NCBI GenBank assembly: GCA_029747015.1
Contig: JAKOGI010000339.1
Coordinates: 144,002-208,001, forward strand
From: Carnegiea gigantea
Taxonomy: Eukaryota > Streptophyta > Magnoliopsida > Caryophyllales > Cactaceae
DNA: 64,000 nucleotides
Direction: 5' to 3'
Below, piece after piece: positions 49,255-61,377 of the stretch (its first letter is position 1; each line of letters opens with the position of its first letter). The notes beneath the pieces are model-generated. The model ran no database searches. It was given only the letters and a program-made list of their open reading frames with translations, and was not told where the DNA came from. Position numbers and translations under genes: made by a program.

Positions 49255-51990
49255 TAGTTGTTATATCGTCCACCCGGTTGTACAAATGCAATTGTACAAC
49301 CGGGCCCACAAATTGCCCCCACGTACAAAATACAAAGAAAACTACTGGATTTCGGCTCACTAAAAATGCCCTATAGCTCACTAAAATATGCTGCTGTGCA
49401 TCCAATTTCGCTCAATAAAAATAATGTATAGCTCACTAAAATATTTTCGTGAGCTGAGACACAGTTTTAGTGAGCTAATACGTATTTTTAGTGAGCAGAC
49501 ATACTGAAACTAATGTATCTTACGTACCCAAGTTTCACTTAGTAAAAATACTATACAACTTATTAAATGTGCTATTGTACTAAAAAAGTGTTACTGTAAA
49601 TCTGAAACTCACTAAACTATATTCTAGTTGTCTATATTTTTTTTTAGTGAGCTATGATATTTATTTAATGAGTTGGTATATCATACAACTGGTTGTACAG
49701 AACCAATTGTACAATCGAATTTCAGCTCACTAAAAATGTATAGCTCACTACAATTCTTAGTGAGTTGAGATACAGTTTTAGTGAGCTAATACATACTTTT
49801 AGTGAACAGATAGATCAAATCAATGCATCTTATGTATCCTAGGTTTCACTTAGTAAAAATACTATATAACTTATTAAAATGTGCTATTATACTAAAAAAA
49901 AAAGTGTTATTGTGCATCTGAAACTCACTAAACTATATTCTAGTTGTCTATATTTTTTTAGTGGGTTATGACATATATTTAGTGAGCTATGACATATATT
50001 TAGTGAGCTATGACATATATTTAGTAAGTTGGACTATATTTAATTAATTCACTACATTTCTATTATACTCACAAAATATAATACAAACACCTTTATGGCA
50101 TAGTAAAAAATAATTGAGCTGTAACATAACCCAAGAACTTCACAATATTATTTGCTGGCTATCTATACTATTCTTTTTAGTGAGCTATGTTATTTATTTA
50201 GTGAGCTATGATAGATATTTGGTGAGTTATAAAATATATTTTGTGACCAATATGATTTAGCATAGAATACTAATCATTCATGATAAAAAATAAGTGAACA
50301 AACTGTAACGTCCCGAAAATTCCAGTTACTAATTTCGATTAATATGTGAATGCATGTTTTATGTTTATGTATTCTAAGTGCTTTATTTCGATATATATGT
50401 GTGATTTAAGTTCATATGATTACGTTTGGGGAATAATTACTTATAGTATGGCTCTACTAAGATTTTGTTTAAGAGAAAAACAAAATCTTAGCAGAATCAT
50501 ACTGTAAGTAATTATTCCCCAAACGTAATCAGATGAACTTAAATCACACATATATATCGAAATAAAGCACTTAGAATACATAAACATAAAACACGCATTC
50601 ACATATTAATCGAAATTAGTAACTGGAATTTTCGGGGCGTTACACAAATAATTTTAGTTAGCACATATACTTTTTGTTTCATATTCTAAGGTATGATATA
50701 TTCGTCTTTTAGTGACCTATGACTTATATTTAGTGAGCTATGACATACTTTTAGTGAGTTGGACTATATTTGTATTATACTAACTAAATATGTATAATAC
50801 GAATGTACTTATGTCATAATAAAAGATAATATAAATATTTCTTACTAATATTGTATTGCTCATTAAATATATTATATAGCTTACGAATACGCCTTTGCCT
50901 TTTGAAACACCAGTAGGATTATACAAAATTCTAACACAATAATCAATATCAACAACCTCAGCAACAGAACGATCTAATGTAGATATGAAAAATGAAGTAT
51001 CATCTGCAAAAACAACATAATGTTTGTGGTGAGCTATAACGCATAATTGGTGAGCACAATCTTCATTCTAGTGAGCCAAACGCTTGTGTTAGTGAGCAGA
51101 AATGCTCTGTGGTGCAAGGCAACGGATTTTTTATAGTGAGCTATTGTTTTCCCTGTTATGCATAAGATTAATTATAGTGATTATATTTGGTGAGCAGAGA
51201 ACTGATTTATGATTGCTGAATACAAGTTCAATACATTTGAGCTAAATGTATTTCATTAGTGAGCCAACGACTATATTTAGTGAGCACATAGCTCATATTG
51301 GTGAGTTATTGCTTCTCGTATGTACACAGTAACAATGAAAATATCATCTGGAAAAACAACTATAACATTTGTGGTGAGCTATAATGCAATATCGGTGAGC
51401 ACACAGGTCAATCCTAGTAAGCCAAACGTTTCTTTTAGTACGCAAAAACTGCTCTGCAGCACAGGATAACATATTTTTTATAGTGAGCTAAATGTATACC
51501 TTTAGTGAGCCAACGACTATATTTAGTGAGCACATGACTCATAACGGTGAGCTATCGTTTCTCATATATCGCAAACCAAAATTAACATAGTGCAATCCAG
51601 TTCAAAAATCTCAAAATTAACTCATCAAAACGCAAAACTAACGAGCACAACTTCCAGTTCCGAAAACAAAAACAGAGATCGAAAAAGCACTATCAAACTT
51701 GACGAACAATTCTCGTTTTGTGAAGATTCAACATCAATAGCGACATTAAGATCAAACCCAGCCATTCAATAATTGCTGAACATTAAAGCAATCGAAGCAG
51801 CGAAGAGCAATCGAAGCAGCGAAGAGTAATCGAACAATGGGGAGAATGAAAACCGCGATTTTAAAAAATTAAGGAGAATGAATTTTTTTTTTTTTAAAAA
51901 AAAGCCTAGCAGTTGGATGACTCAAAATCGCTGTTGGTGGGCCCAGGTGGACAATTGAGTTGTCCACCCTATTGTACGTAATAATTTATG
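49255..51990. mobile_element. Mutator-like nonautonomous element, 9-bp target duplication, TAGTGAGC array
   Basis: The 9-bp direct repeat CATTCCAAA flanks it exactly (49246-49254 and 51991-51999), the usual Mutator duplication. Ends are diverged inverted repeats: the GGTTGTACAA.. / GGGCCCAC region on the left matches the complement of GTGGGCCCAGGTGGACAA on the right. The interior has about twenty exact TAGTGAGC or GCTCACTA octamers, more near-copies (GGTGAGC, TAGTAAG), and a 341-bp hairpin. No MURA transposase was seen. It sits between the two copies of the duplicated LTR. Confidence 0.68.
50304..50644. repeat. 341-bp near-perfect hairpin nested in the Mutator-like element
   Basis: The left arm starts TGTAACGTCCCGAAAATTCC. 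The right arm is its complement, ending GGAATTTTCGGGGCGTTACA. Arms of about 168 bp differ at only a few places and meet at a loop of a few bases near 50472-50478. Such an arm length with few mismatches suggests a recent inverted duplication or a foldback element. Confidence 0.82.
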
Positions 51991-52230
51991 CATTCCAAAG
52001 ACACCAACTTTTTTTCCCCTTATTTTCATTAGTCCCCATGTCAAAAAAGGAACATCAAAACGGCGTATGCATCGAGACTATAGTTTTGAGACTACAATTT
52101 CAAGGATTTAAGGATTGTCAAATAACAATTTGAGGAATTAAAATTGTCGAGTAACAACGCAAGAATGAAGATGATGTGTATAAATTAAAAAAGGGGTAAG
52201 ATGTTCGCAAATCACAACCATAATAGTACA

Positions 52231-52589
52231 TGTTGATCGGAGAAGTAACGGTCACTTATTACAACATAATGAAATTTGATTTAGCGGTTACAAGATGATT
52301 AATTCAGTAATTAATTCCTTGATTCTGTATATGCTATGTGCTATTATAAAAGAGGAAAAACTGATCAGGAAGTATGACAACCATGATAAGAAGCATTCCC
52401 CATACGACTCAATCTCTCTGCCTTCTCTCCATCATAACCTAGCCATCTACAAGGTTCGGGTTTGGAGCGTGATATCATACGGTGACTCTAGTAGCCACCG
52501 TCAACCCGGTTCAACAACACGTGGGCAATTACCGAGCAGCGGATTTCTACACTCCCGCATCTCTAAGGTACGTCCTTGATTTTCCAACA
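52231..52589 (+). repeat. Copia 5' LTR, copy 2
   Basis: Begins TGTTG and ends CAACA, 359 bp. It is the LTR contiguous with the internal Copia sequence. The primer binding site TGGTATCAGAG follows at 52591. Confidence 0.85.
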
Positions 52590-52840
52590 GTGGTATCAGA
52601 GTCATTGTTGCTCGGTCCTGACCCTGATTAATTTGATTAGGATTAGCGTATGCGATTAGTTCGTTCAGATTTTGCTAATAATGCTAGTTTGAATTTATGC
52701 AAGCATGACTGTCTGAATTGCTAAATGAATTCATGTACTGAATTGCCTCTGCTTTTCCCCGAACCCTTACTCTCCTCAACATTTTGATCGGCAAAGTCTC
52801 AATAATGGCCTCGACTCTCTAATTCACCACTAAATCGAGT

Positions 52841-53404
52841 ATGGACCCAAGACCCTACGTTGCATATCCAATGCCTACCCTCCTCCCTCAACGCCACCAG
52901 TATTTGGTAGTGCCGCCAGCAGCTTCCGTGAGGCCTAAGTGGCCCACGGAGACGACAACCGGCACCTCTGACACCCCAATTTTTTTAATTAAAAAAATCC
53001 AAGAATTGAGAAAGGCAAGAAAACGATTTGATAAATCGACACATACCCATCAGAAAGTCGCCTGGAAGGGTGGCGTGTGTATGTCATGCACCGCCGACGA
53101 AGGCCATTTTCAGCTTTCTTCTTCCTCCTCAGCCCCTCAACCCACTGATCTACGCGTCACCGGCCGGAAAACTTTGAAATCTATCGTCCTGGAGGCGCGT
53201 GAGGCCCATGCACCACCGTCTCAGTGGTGCGTTGGTCGCATCCCTGGACTCGGTTTTGGCCGATCTATGCTCTGGCTGTGTCGTTTTCAACTGGAGAGGC
53301 TAGATCCGAGGTTGTGGGCCCTCGATTTGAGGCAGAGGGGCGACCATTCTTGCATTATCTGGGTATTTTGGGGTGGTTTGGCGGCCATAGTTTGCCTGTT
53401 GTAG
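52841..53404 (+). other. Open frame in the Copia leader, unidentified
   Basis: A frame of 187 codons starting MDPRPYVAYPMPTLLPQRHQ lies between the primer binding site and the gag remnant. It is more GC-rich than its surroundings and has no recognised domain. It may be captured host sequence or chance; stops in the rest of the element argue against function. Confidence 0.3.
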
Positions 53405-53829
53405 AAAACTAAGCCGATAGGGGTGGCCGTTTATGGCGGCGAGGGATGAACGAGGAGCTGTGAGCTCTAATTTTCCCAGGGTAGATGAGTGTTCAGAGGG
53501 AGAGGGGGAGGCTGCTTTTAGAGTGAGAGAGTCTGAGGGGGCTTGAGGTAGAGAGAGAAAAGGCCAAACCCTTAGGAGAAAGGGGGGGCCTCGGGTTTGA
53601 AGAGATCTTTTTTTTTTTTGTTGGTAATTTGAAGTCTTTTTATCATTTTATTTTTGACTTTAACACAAATATTGATATTATTGGTTACGGCATATTTTTA
53701 GTTGATTTATGTGTCTATACAAGTTGATGTGGTTCATGTAATTAGGTCATTAGTTGAACTAAAATTTCTAATTAGTTTTAATTCTAAATGCATGAATTTG
53801 TTATAAAAACATTACTATGCTTAATGTCG

Positions 53830-54840
53830 TATATAAATTCGTTTTAATATGCATCAACTTGAAATTTTCTTGCCAAGTGACTAGTAAATAATCAGTTGGA
53901 TTGAAGTTATATGAATATGTTTCATATATATAAAATCAGTATGATGTAAATTTGTGTTACTCAAACCCAATAAATATCTATGTGATATTAAGATCTCCCT
54001 TGATCTGTAAATGAATATGTTTCATATGTTATATTTTATGACTTATATTATATAAATATATTTTATATAATATTCAGTTACATAAATATGTTTCATGATT
54101 TAATAATTTTATGCAAGAACATGAGCAAGTATCAATCAGTTAATTGTTCTGTCATTGTTGCAGTTAATAAAAATGATTCATGAAGCCTTGTATGAATAAA
54201 TTTCATACCATTATTTGGATACATAGGATATTTGTTCACTTTATGGATTTGTTTCCTGAAACTTAAATTTGCAATATTATATGAATACGTTTTGTATAAT
54301 TTGCAGGTTTTTTTTTTTTTACTTGAATTCGTTTCATTTTTAATTTGTAATATCTTATGGATGCGTTCTATATAATTTCTTGCGATTAATATTTGGATAT
54401 ATGTCATGTTACAAATTATGTTACATTCGATTACATGAATATGTTTTATGTCACTCATTAATTAGCAATGTTATATACAAACTACATGAGTTGTATTAAA
54501 TTTGCTAATTGTTTTAGCACTTTTCCTTTGTCCAAGTTAATGAATGTGAATTTGTTTCATATTATGTAATTTTATGAATTCGTTTCATGAAATCTAAATT
54601 TATAAAATTATGAATGTGTTTTATAATTTGCGAGTGGCAATTTTAGAAATATGTTTCATATAGTTTATTAGGCTTTAATGACTTTCTTTTATAACATGTT
54701 ATTATTCGAATATGTTTCGCAATATAGATTCACTTTATTATATAAATATGTTCTATATAATAATCTGAATTTTATGGTTGATATGTCATTGATAGAGTTT
54801 TAAATGACATAATAATAATTATATAAATTCATTTTATGTA
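53830..54840. repeat. Cluster of about 17 degenerate ATGAATATGTTTCAT motifs
   Basis: Copies at about 53910, 54011, 54085, 54195, 54283, 54325, 54435, 54548, 54576, 54612, 54645, 54708, 54742, 54825 and others vary as (A/T)TGAAT(A/T)(C/T)GTTT(C/T)AT. The motif is near-palindromic (ATGAA...TTCAT). Spacing is irregular, so this is not a plain satellite. It lies inside the Copia leader. Confidence 0.65.
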
Positions 54841-57800
54841 ATGATATCACTTCATGTAAATTTGACTTACATGATAAAGTTGAATATATTTGTGATATTT
54901 CTAAAATGTTAATTAGTTTAACCATAATGTTCTCCATAAATTTTATTTTATAGAAAAATGTGATAACTAAATTATAAAAACTTTAATTCATGTTTGTATG
55001 TGATGATTATAAGTTTAGCGCAATTTTCGATGATATAGTATGAATGATGGAGTTTTTGATACTTTAGTTATTTGAAAATAGGCCTAATGTCCAATTTTAA
55101 AATATATATGTCTAGATATGGAAATTAAAATATGATTGATAATTTGTTTACCAATGAAAAGCTTGATAGCGCTACCTATGACAGAAAGTATTAGAAGATT
55201 CAGTTTTTTCTAAATGAGCATGAAGTGACACTTGTTGGGTTCTAGGTCTCCTAGAATGGCAAAGATGGCACTGCTAGTGAGCGGTATCGAGAAACCTTAA
55301 AGGCATACCAAAAATAGTTCGAGAATGGATCGATCAACATGCTATACTTTGTCATATTGCATCTATGATGATCTAGTGAGGGAATTGAAAGTTATCCCAC
55401 TATTGAGTACACGTGAGATTAGCTTAACATCAAGTTCGCCTAGATTCATTTCCTCATAAAGTTTCGGACCTAAGGTTGGTATTGCAAAGGGGAGGAAAAG
55501 GGCTAAGGGAAATGAAGAAAGGCATATAGCACGTGTGATGATGCGAGTGCTATGACTGTGGAAATAAGGGATCCTACACTCGAGATTGTCCTGAGCCGAT
55601 TAAGGTACCTTCTTTCACAGTTGCTCCTGAATAATATGTGTCCTCCCTAGCATTAGTTACAAATTATGATCCCTAGGAGATTGTAGACACGGAAGCAACC
55701 AAACACGTAGTTCAGGTTCGAGATGATTTGGTGAACTTTCATTGCTACCTAGTGGGTTCACATTGACGTTTTAGGTAAACGACGATGGAAAAGATGTTCT
55801 TGAAATAAAGACATATCCCTGTGAAGAGAATGCGTTGCTTCTTCAAGATGCTCTCTATACACCTGGGGTGCGATGTTCCCTTGGGTCTTTTATTTATGAG
55901 ATTAGTTTTCTCTTTAGTTTTCATCTAGATGTCTTAAATATTGTACACAATGGCAATTTGTTTGGCCATGTCTCATTGAAAGGTGTTTTCAATGTTTTGG
56001 ATGAAACAAGACTTCTTCCATCTTTGCCTCATTTTCAATTCTATTTTTAGGCATGCTCGACTTAACCATGAGGGTCAAGATAGAGTTATCAAACTAGCTA
56101 AATGTGGTCTTTTATGGCTGACTCATTAGGGTTAAGGTGTCCATGTGTGAGTCAAGTTTAGCTAGCAAAGTAACTATGAAGTCTTTTAGTAAGGCTTCGA
56201 GCTCGTCGAATCTCTTAGTGTTCATTCACTCCAAACATCTGTGGGCCCATGAATGTGAAAGCACATCATGGAGTGATATATTCGTGATGTAGTTATGTGT
56301 ACCTATTATCTCACCGGTATTAGATACTTGATGTGTTCATATACTTTATAGCGGAAGTAGCACTCAATTGGAACGAAATATTACACCTTTTCAAACCAAT
56401 TGAGGTTATAATTAAATATCTTCTTCGTGAAATGAATTTGCGTAGTGTCAATTTTCTTAAGGATAAGTTCTCAGGGTTTTGGTGAAATTTAAAAAGAACC
56501 TCAATTTGTATGAGTTACAACAAGATCTTCAACCATCTCTTGGTGAGGGGGAGGAGTTGAATTCTCATTAAGCCACCGAGGATGGTGCACCTTCCTTATT
56601 CGATAGGAATGGTGAAGGTTTGTCTATTAAGGAGAATGAGATTCGCCCTTAATCTCCAAATGTTGAGGAGAGTCAGCTTGAGAATGAGGTTTATCCTCAA
56701 TCTCTCATTTTTGAACAAGTAGTTAGTCCACACGTTTAGGATTCCAAATATCCAATGGATAGTAGGAGTAATTCTCCTCGTGCTTAGGGCCCCATACCTC
56801 TTAGAGAAAGGGGGAGGGATTCATGGTCTCATACCTACTAGAGAAAGAGGGAGGAACTTCTCACCTAGGCAGACAAATAATGAAGGTCCCAAGATCCAAA
56901 GGAGTGGATATGAAAGAATTTCGCAATGCCATTTCTAGGTTAAAGAGGAAATATTCCTATACACTTCCTTGTAAGTTAAGGATCTTACCTCTTATCAAGA
57001 TGTACTTGATTCACCAAATCATAAAGAGTGAATGGAATCCATGAGGGATGACATGGACTCAATGGCAAGAAAAAAGGTTTTGGAACTTATTGATCCTCTA
57101 CCCCGACGTAAATCTATCGAAAGCACATGAGTTTTTAAGATAAAACATCGAGCAGATAGTTTGATCGTTGAGTTCAGACCCTGCTACTCCTAGCCCTGGT
57201 TGCCTATTTGGACTTTAAGATGTTCAAAATAGATGTAAAGACTGCTTTTCTCAATGGTAATCTTAAGGAAGAGATTTATATGGACTAACCTATTGGTTGT
57301 GTATCAAAGGGACAAGAGGATAAGGTATGTCATCTTAGAAGATCCATATATGATCTTAAACAGTCTTCCAGATGTTGGTACTTTTGATTCCATAGAGCCA
57401 TAATTTAATTTGACTTATCTATGGTTTCAGAAAACCATCATGTGTATGTCAAAAGCTCAACATGGGGGATTATGTTTCTTATCGTGTATGCTAATGATAT
57501 ACTACTGGCTGGGACCAACTTGGAGTTGATCGAAGCTGCTTAAAAGTGGTTGTCCTATGTCTTCAAGATAAAGGACATGGGTTAAACTAGGTATGTCCTA
57601 GGAGTAGAAATAATACAAAACTGTCTCAAGATGCATGCATCAAAATGTCTTGGAATGATTTTGGATTTATATTCCGAACCCGTAGATACTCTAGTTGAGA
57701 AGGGTCTAATCTTGAGTCCTATTAGGTGCCCTAAAACAGATGATGAAATGGACAATGTCCCTTGTGCTAGTGTCGTAGGAAGCTAAATGTAAGTCATGTT

Positions 57801-59219
57801 ATGTACATAGCTTGACATTTGCTTAGCGGTTGATTTGGTACGTCATTATCAAAGTAACACGTGTTTTGCTAAGTGGCAAGCCATCAAGAGAGTCAAGCAC
57901 TACCTTTGTGGTACTGCTGACTTAGTCTTTTGCTATCAATGGGAGACCTTAAGTCGAGAGGATACTTAAAGGTCGACTGGGGTAGTGACTCAGATAAAAG
58001 TCTAGGTCAACTTCAGAACATACCTTCACTTTTTATGCAAGAGCCATGTCATGCTGTAGTAAGAAGCAAAATTGCACAACAATCTCAACTATGGAGGCAG
58101 ATTGTGTATCTTGTTACCATAGAGACAAAAAACATCGCCATGAGGTATATATAGACTAACAAGGTGATTATGCTCCCTTAACTAAACCTTTTCTTAGTGA
58201 TGCATTCAAAGCTCATTTGTTGAGTCCAGGGATTCATAAGGTTTAGTGCTTATATGTGTCTTGTTATGTGATGGACATGTTTTCTTTGTGAATGGGCAAA
58301 ATTACTCATGATTTATTGTTACATATTAGGTATATTAAAATGTCACAGGCTTCTGATTAGCCTAGTCACACAGGCAATCGCCCTAACACTTGAGTAGCGG
58401 ACAAGATGAGACTAAATCATATTGGCACTAAGTGTGCAATATTAATTACTCACACCGAAAGTATATGAGTAAAGTGAATATAGTCACCTTAATAAGTCTA
58501 AGATGAGACTCAAGGGAGTCGAGTATGAAATAAGATTTCATATTGAAGCCTTAAAAGTCGAATCTTGAGTGTCAAGATTAACATTCAGTATTTTGAACTA
58601 GTGGCTCAGGTTAGATTTTTGGAAGAAAGTCTAGACTGATGATTCGCATGGCATAAAGAGTGACGTACCTAGTTGAGTGGGAGCTATGCCATGACACACA
58701 TCTCATATTGCGTGTGTTTATAAGACGATCCATGCATGGAGTGACAATTGCCTTTCCTATCTCTTGTCACTGTGTGACCCTATGGACGATGACCCTTTGA
58801 CTTAAAGTTATGATATGAAGTCAAGGCTTGATGATGCTACGTACCTTAATATGTTTCTTCAGGGCTATGATGTATACGGTTCAGCGAGAACATCTTAGGA
58901 AAGCAGTTAAGTTGAGATGGAATTTCATAAGTGTTTAAAGAAAAATCTATCCATCATCACCATTAGAGCCCGGGCAATTATATTAAGTACATAATCATAT
59001 GATATATCATATGGCATAAAGGGATTATGTATGCCATTGGTGATGATGAGGATGATTTGGGGTATTGTATTTCATGAAAGTGTTATGTCAGTTAGATGGT
59101 GACTTGATATAACACTACTGGTATATTTTTTATCGCACGCTTCATTCCTAGTATAAAAGGTGAAGAGATTCTTTGGCAGAGAGATATGAGATTTGTGGTT
59201 TATGTGACCGAGGGGAAGC

Positions 59220-59579
59220 TGTTGACTGGAGAAGTAACGGCCACATTATTACAACATAATAAACATTGATTTAGCGGTTACAAGATGATTAATTCAGTAA
59301 TTAATTCACTGATTCTGTATATGCTGTGTGCTATTGTAAAAGAGGAAAAACTGATCAGGAAGTAAGACAATCATGATAAGAAGCATTCCCCATATGACTT
59401 AATCTCTCTGCCTTCTCTCCATCATAACCTAGCCATCTACGAGGTTCGGGTTTGGAGCGTGATATCACACGGTGACTCTAGTAGCCACCATTAACCTAGC
59501 TCAACAACATGTGGGCAATTATTGAGTAGCAGATTCCTATGCTTCCACATCTCTAAGGTACGTCCTTGATTTCCCAACA
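59220..59579 (+). repeat. Copia 3' LTR
   Basis: 360 bp from TGTTGACTGG to CCCAACA, followed by the target duplication CTACA (59580-59584). Confidence 0.87.
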
Positions 59580-59584
59580 CTACA

Positions 59585-60687
59585 TAAAATTATAAAGAGG
59601 TTATTTTTATTGGATTTTATACGTAAATATAGTTAAGTACAGTTACTTTCGATTATTATTAAACCCAAAATCTAAAGATCATATAAGAGATCTACAAACA
59701 AAACATCTCAATATCTTATCAAATAGATCACCATTCACCAGGTAAGTCTGAACTATGAAACACACCATCTGTAGAATAGGAGGCAAAATCTACAAGCTTT
59801 GAAATACCTCTGGTTAAGTACCCCACTCCCAAAAAAACAAAAAAAAGAAATACCTCTGCCTAAGCCTATCCATCTGTGGAACTGAAGACAACCTTAAAAG
59901 GACAAACCTAGGGCTGCAATAGAAGTGCCACGCCATATCATGTTGCGAAGACATCACCACACTTTGTGTTGATATCCATGTTCGCCAATTTTTAAAAATC
60001 TCAAAATTTTCAACTTGACCAAAATAACAGGATCCTCTCATAGGTCAGAAGGATACGTCTCAGCCACCAAAGAACAAATGTCCTCGACCAATCAACCAAT
60101 TTCGACCGTTTGTTTTGAATAAATGTTGACGTAGGACCTTTGTGATTCTGAAGGAACTGTTTGAGTCACAAAGGGTAATACAATATAATTATAATATAAT
60201 AGATAAGAGAGAATCGAACCTAAAACCTAATGTATTTGAAACCTCAGTATTAACCATTAGGCTAGAACCTATTGACCTCAATCTACGTATCTATGCATTG
60301 TGCTTCGAGTATAACTTATATGTTGTTATATGGTAATTCTTGCCTCCCTTACAAAGTAGGCCTAGAAATATACAATGTTTTTAGCCCTATCTTACAAGCA
60401 GTTTTGAAGATTCAAATTTTATTTTATTTTTTAAGATTTTGTCCAAGATTAAATCCTCGTCTAAAAACCAAAACAACCAAATTTAAATCTCTATATATAA
60501 CTGCATGCCATCTTCATCTGGTCTAGTTAGTTCTATCCAACAAGAGTTCCTCGTATGATGGAACTTTTTGGAGTTGAGGAAATTAGTTCTTAAATTTGAG
60601 TGTATTATAGGTTGAATTATGCCACATATCCACAAAACAATCACAGTAACTTAGTAAAGCTTTGTCGATATTGAATTGGAAAATACA
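59585..60687. other. Intergenic stretch, no gene seen
   Basis: AT-rich; short ORFs without likeness to known proteins. Confidence 0.4.
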
Positions 60688-60793
60688 AAGGGGCAGCTCG
60701 GTGCACAAGCATCCTGCGTTCACGCAGGGTCCGGAGAAGGGCCGCATCCCAAGGGGTGAATTGTAGGCAACCCAACCTGACTTTGTTAGTGGC
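60688..60793 (+). mobile_element. Au-type SINE fragment with 16-bp direct repeats
   Basis: Contains GGCAGCTCGGTGCACAAGCA, then CACGCAGGGTCCGGAGAAGG and GTAGGCAACCC, which follow the plant Au SINE consensus as I recall it. TGAATTGGAAAATACA at 60672-60687 and TGAATTGGAAAATGCA at 60794-60809 are 15/16 identical. The usual second half of the SINE is absent after GTGGCTGA. Confidence 0.65.
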
Positions 60794-61187
60794 TGAATTG
60801 GAAAATGCATTTTTTTTAATTTATAAATATAAGTTTTTTATTAAGATTTAAAAAGATTAAGGTTATGTTCCTTTTAACCTATCATTAACAACTTATAATG
60901 ATTAGTGCTGCTGAATGTTGATCACTGTTGATGAGTCCTTAACACTAGTTAATTGGTTATAACAATACCGAATGATCATATGAACCATATTCCATATGTA
61001 ACCTCTTTCAAATTGATCCAACTAATTTTTCTTTTTTATTTTCCATTATGTTTCCAATTAAGGACTACTAATGGAAGAGTTCCATGTGATTATAGTTCAA
61101 ATATCCTCATTCTAATCTCAAAAAGTATATATCTCTAGTTCTCTCTCACCCCAAAAAAAAAAAATTAATAAAGTTTACCAGTATCTT

Positions 61188-61359
61188 CCAACATAACATA
61201 TTGGTTCAAGTGGTTTAGCACCTGTTCCTCTCGAGTAAGGTTTCGAGTTCGAGTCTTGTGCATGAACAAAAAATCTATGATGGGAGATATTTACTCCTTA
61301 TTAGGCCAACAGTAACTGGATTCTAGTGAAATGAATGATCCAAGATAAAAAAGAAAAAA
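61188..61359 (+). mobile_element. tRNA-derived SINE with perfect 18-bp target duplication
   Basis: AAAGTTTACCAGTATCTT flanks it exactly at 61170-61187 and 61360-61377. The head has a pol III A-box-like TGGTTCAAGTGG (about 61202) and a B-box-like GAGTTCGAGTC about 40 bp on. It ends in an A-rich tail. Length 172 bp. This is a nearly complete insertion. Confidence 0.8.
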
Positions 61360-61377
61360 AAAGTTTACCAGTATCTT

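Larger units (their letters stand above)
52231..59579 (+). mobile_element. Ty1/Copia LTR retrotransposon, decayed
   Basis: LTRs 52231-52589 and 59220-59579 bound an internal region with the Copia order, all broken by stops and frameshifts. Gag remnant from about 55150; zinc knuckle CYDCGNKGSYTRDC at 55548-55589, with Ser in place of His; a protease remnant DTEATKHV near 55685; an integrase-side HARLNHEGQDR segment near 56052; reverse transcriptase VKTAFLNGNLKEEIYM near 57235, and YANDILLAG near 57490 where YVDD is expected; RNase H remnant from about 57930 and near 58075. A purine tract GAGGGGAAGC precedes the 3' LTR. CTACA follows the 3' LTR and precedes LTR copy 1. Not capable of moving by itself. 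Confidence 0.87.

Noticed and set aside
61188..61270. A genuine tRNA gene
   Set aside because: A- and B-box-like motifs are present, but no cloverleaf could be drawn, and the unit has an A-tail and an 18-bp target duplication, so it is a SINE.
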